DNA of 14,183 nt from contig DCHV01000067.1 in assembly GCA_002314945.1 (NCBI GenBank), positions 72,922 to 87,104 of the forward strand. Direction: 5' to 3'. Position 1 is the stretch's first letter, and each line of letters opens with the position of its first letter. Shown piece by piece: positions 13,815 to 14,183 of this stretch. Source of the stretch: Prevotellaceae bacterium UBA1743 (lineage in GTDB: Bacteria; Bacteroidota; Bacteroidia; Bacteroidales; Bacteroidaceae). A program made the position numbers and the translations under genes. The notes under the pieces were generated by a model. That model worked only from the letters and a program-made list of their open reading frames with translations, had not been told where the DNA came from and did no database searches.

Positions 13815-14183
13815 TCCGTGTCCGTGTCGGTGGATTTCAAAATGTACAACGTTACACGCTTGTAACGTCAGTTCCTGTAAGGAGCGATACACCAGTATTC
13901 CCTTGTAGCCAAGTGGCAAAGACGGATATTTCGCAATAGCGTAATCTCCGTAGAAAGCATCCTCTTGCGATGATTCATCGAATCGGATCGCTTCTGCGTC
14001 GGACATCTCGTCCAGAAGTTGAACTGCTTCGGCAGATTGTCACTGTGACGCCTGTTGCACGCCCTATAGATACATTGGGACATGATCTCGCTGTCAGGAG
14101 TGCCCTGAAGTGGGCGGGACGATATGTGGCACCATTGTAGGTGCGTTGTCGTCCGGAGTACGGAAATTCATGGTGGGTTCCAT
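13779..14183 (-). pseudogene. Possible degraded minus-strand reading frame at the window edge
   Basis: No intact gene is visible in 13815-14183. One minus-strand frame, read from the window edge, gives 29 residues opening MEPTMNFRTPDDNAP, then a TGA at 14094-14096, a TAG, and a TGA at 14040-14042. It then stays open for 87 codons, including SAEAVQLLDEMSDAEAIRFD and DAFYGDYAIAKYPSLPLGYKG, to a stop at 13779 inside the transporter tail. The composition looks protein-like, so this may be a gene relic, or the first 29 codons may be the true C-terminus of a gene outside the window. Chance openness of the frame is a serious alternative. I do not recognise the protein. No tRNA, rRNA or promoter is evident here. 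Confidence 0.25.
13849..13868. repeat. Perfect 8-bp palindrome after the transporter gene
   Basis: ACGTTACA pairs with TGTAACGT around a CGCT loop, 34 bases after the transporter stop. It could be a weak terminator or a protein-binding palindrome. There is no T-tract on the plus strand; on the minus strand a modest TTTT follows within about 10 bases. Confidence 0.4.

Noticed and set aside
13905..13921. A tRNA D-arm-like string (GTAGCCAAGTGGCAAAG)
   Set aside because: No matching acceptor stem, anticodon arm or TTC-type T-loop follows at the right distance.
1..14183. Search for CRISPR arrays, insertion sequences, integrases, toxin-antitoxin pairs or phage genes
   Set aside because: No spaced direct repeats, transposase or integrase motifs, terminal repeats or small toxin-like gene pairs were seen; the genes present are core functions.

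Overview
The window looks like ordinary chromosome from a member of the Bacteroidota, most likely Bacteroidales close to Prevotella or Bacteroides. This rests on an ExbB/ExbD cluster with two exbD paralogues, a DUF3316-type protein found mainly in this phylum, a topoisomerase IV-like subunit A of the Bacteroidota type, an alpha2-type glycyl-tRNA synthetase, weak Shine-Dalgarno signals, and a perfect TAnnTTTG promoter box before glyS. The genus is inferred. No mobile element, CRISPR array, rRNA or tRNA was found, and nothing indicates a defence or secondary-metabolite island.

Layout. (1) 11-2433, plus: ExbB-like proton channel subunit, an unidentified four-helix membrane protein, then two different ExbD subunits, closed by a hairpin at 2459-2493. 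This is an energy-transducing module for outer-membrane transport; TonB is not in the window. (2) 2524-5249, plus: folA, thyA and an RsmF/NOL1-type RNA m5C methyltransferase. An unusual pair of competing hairpins separates folA from thyA. The operon appears to end at a small hairpin with a T-tract that lies inside the neighbouring convergent gene. (3) 9693 down to 5236, minus: a parC-like gene, a DUF3316 gene and an S41-peptidase lipoprotein, joined by 8-bp and 4-bp overlaps, so probably one translationally coupled operon. Its last gene overlaps the methyltransferase gene tail to tail by 14 bp. (4) 9812-13814, plus: glyS, a strong hairpin, an FKBP-like lipoprotein with altered active-site positions, and a Na/phosphate cotransporter with a PhoU-like tail. 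Regions 3 and 4 diverge from a 118-bp spacer that carries a promoter box on each strand. (5) 13815-14183: no intact gene; a palindrome and a stop-interrupted minus-strand frame that might be a gene relic.

Most genes are housekeeping: nucleotide synthesis (DHFR and thymidylate synthase as partner enzymes), DNA topology, translation (GlyRS, RNA methylation), envelope energisation and phosphate or ion transport. The observations most worth checking are a clamp-binding-like pentapeptide (QLHLF) at the extreme C-terminus of the topoisomerase subunit, the two mutually exclusive hairpins between folA and thyA, the unknown four-helix protein in the exb operon, and the terminal relic-like frame. I see no clear evidence for a wholly new system.
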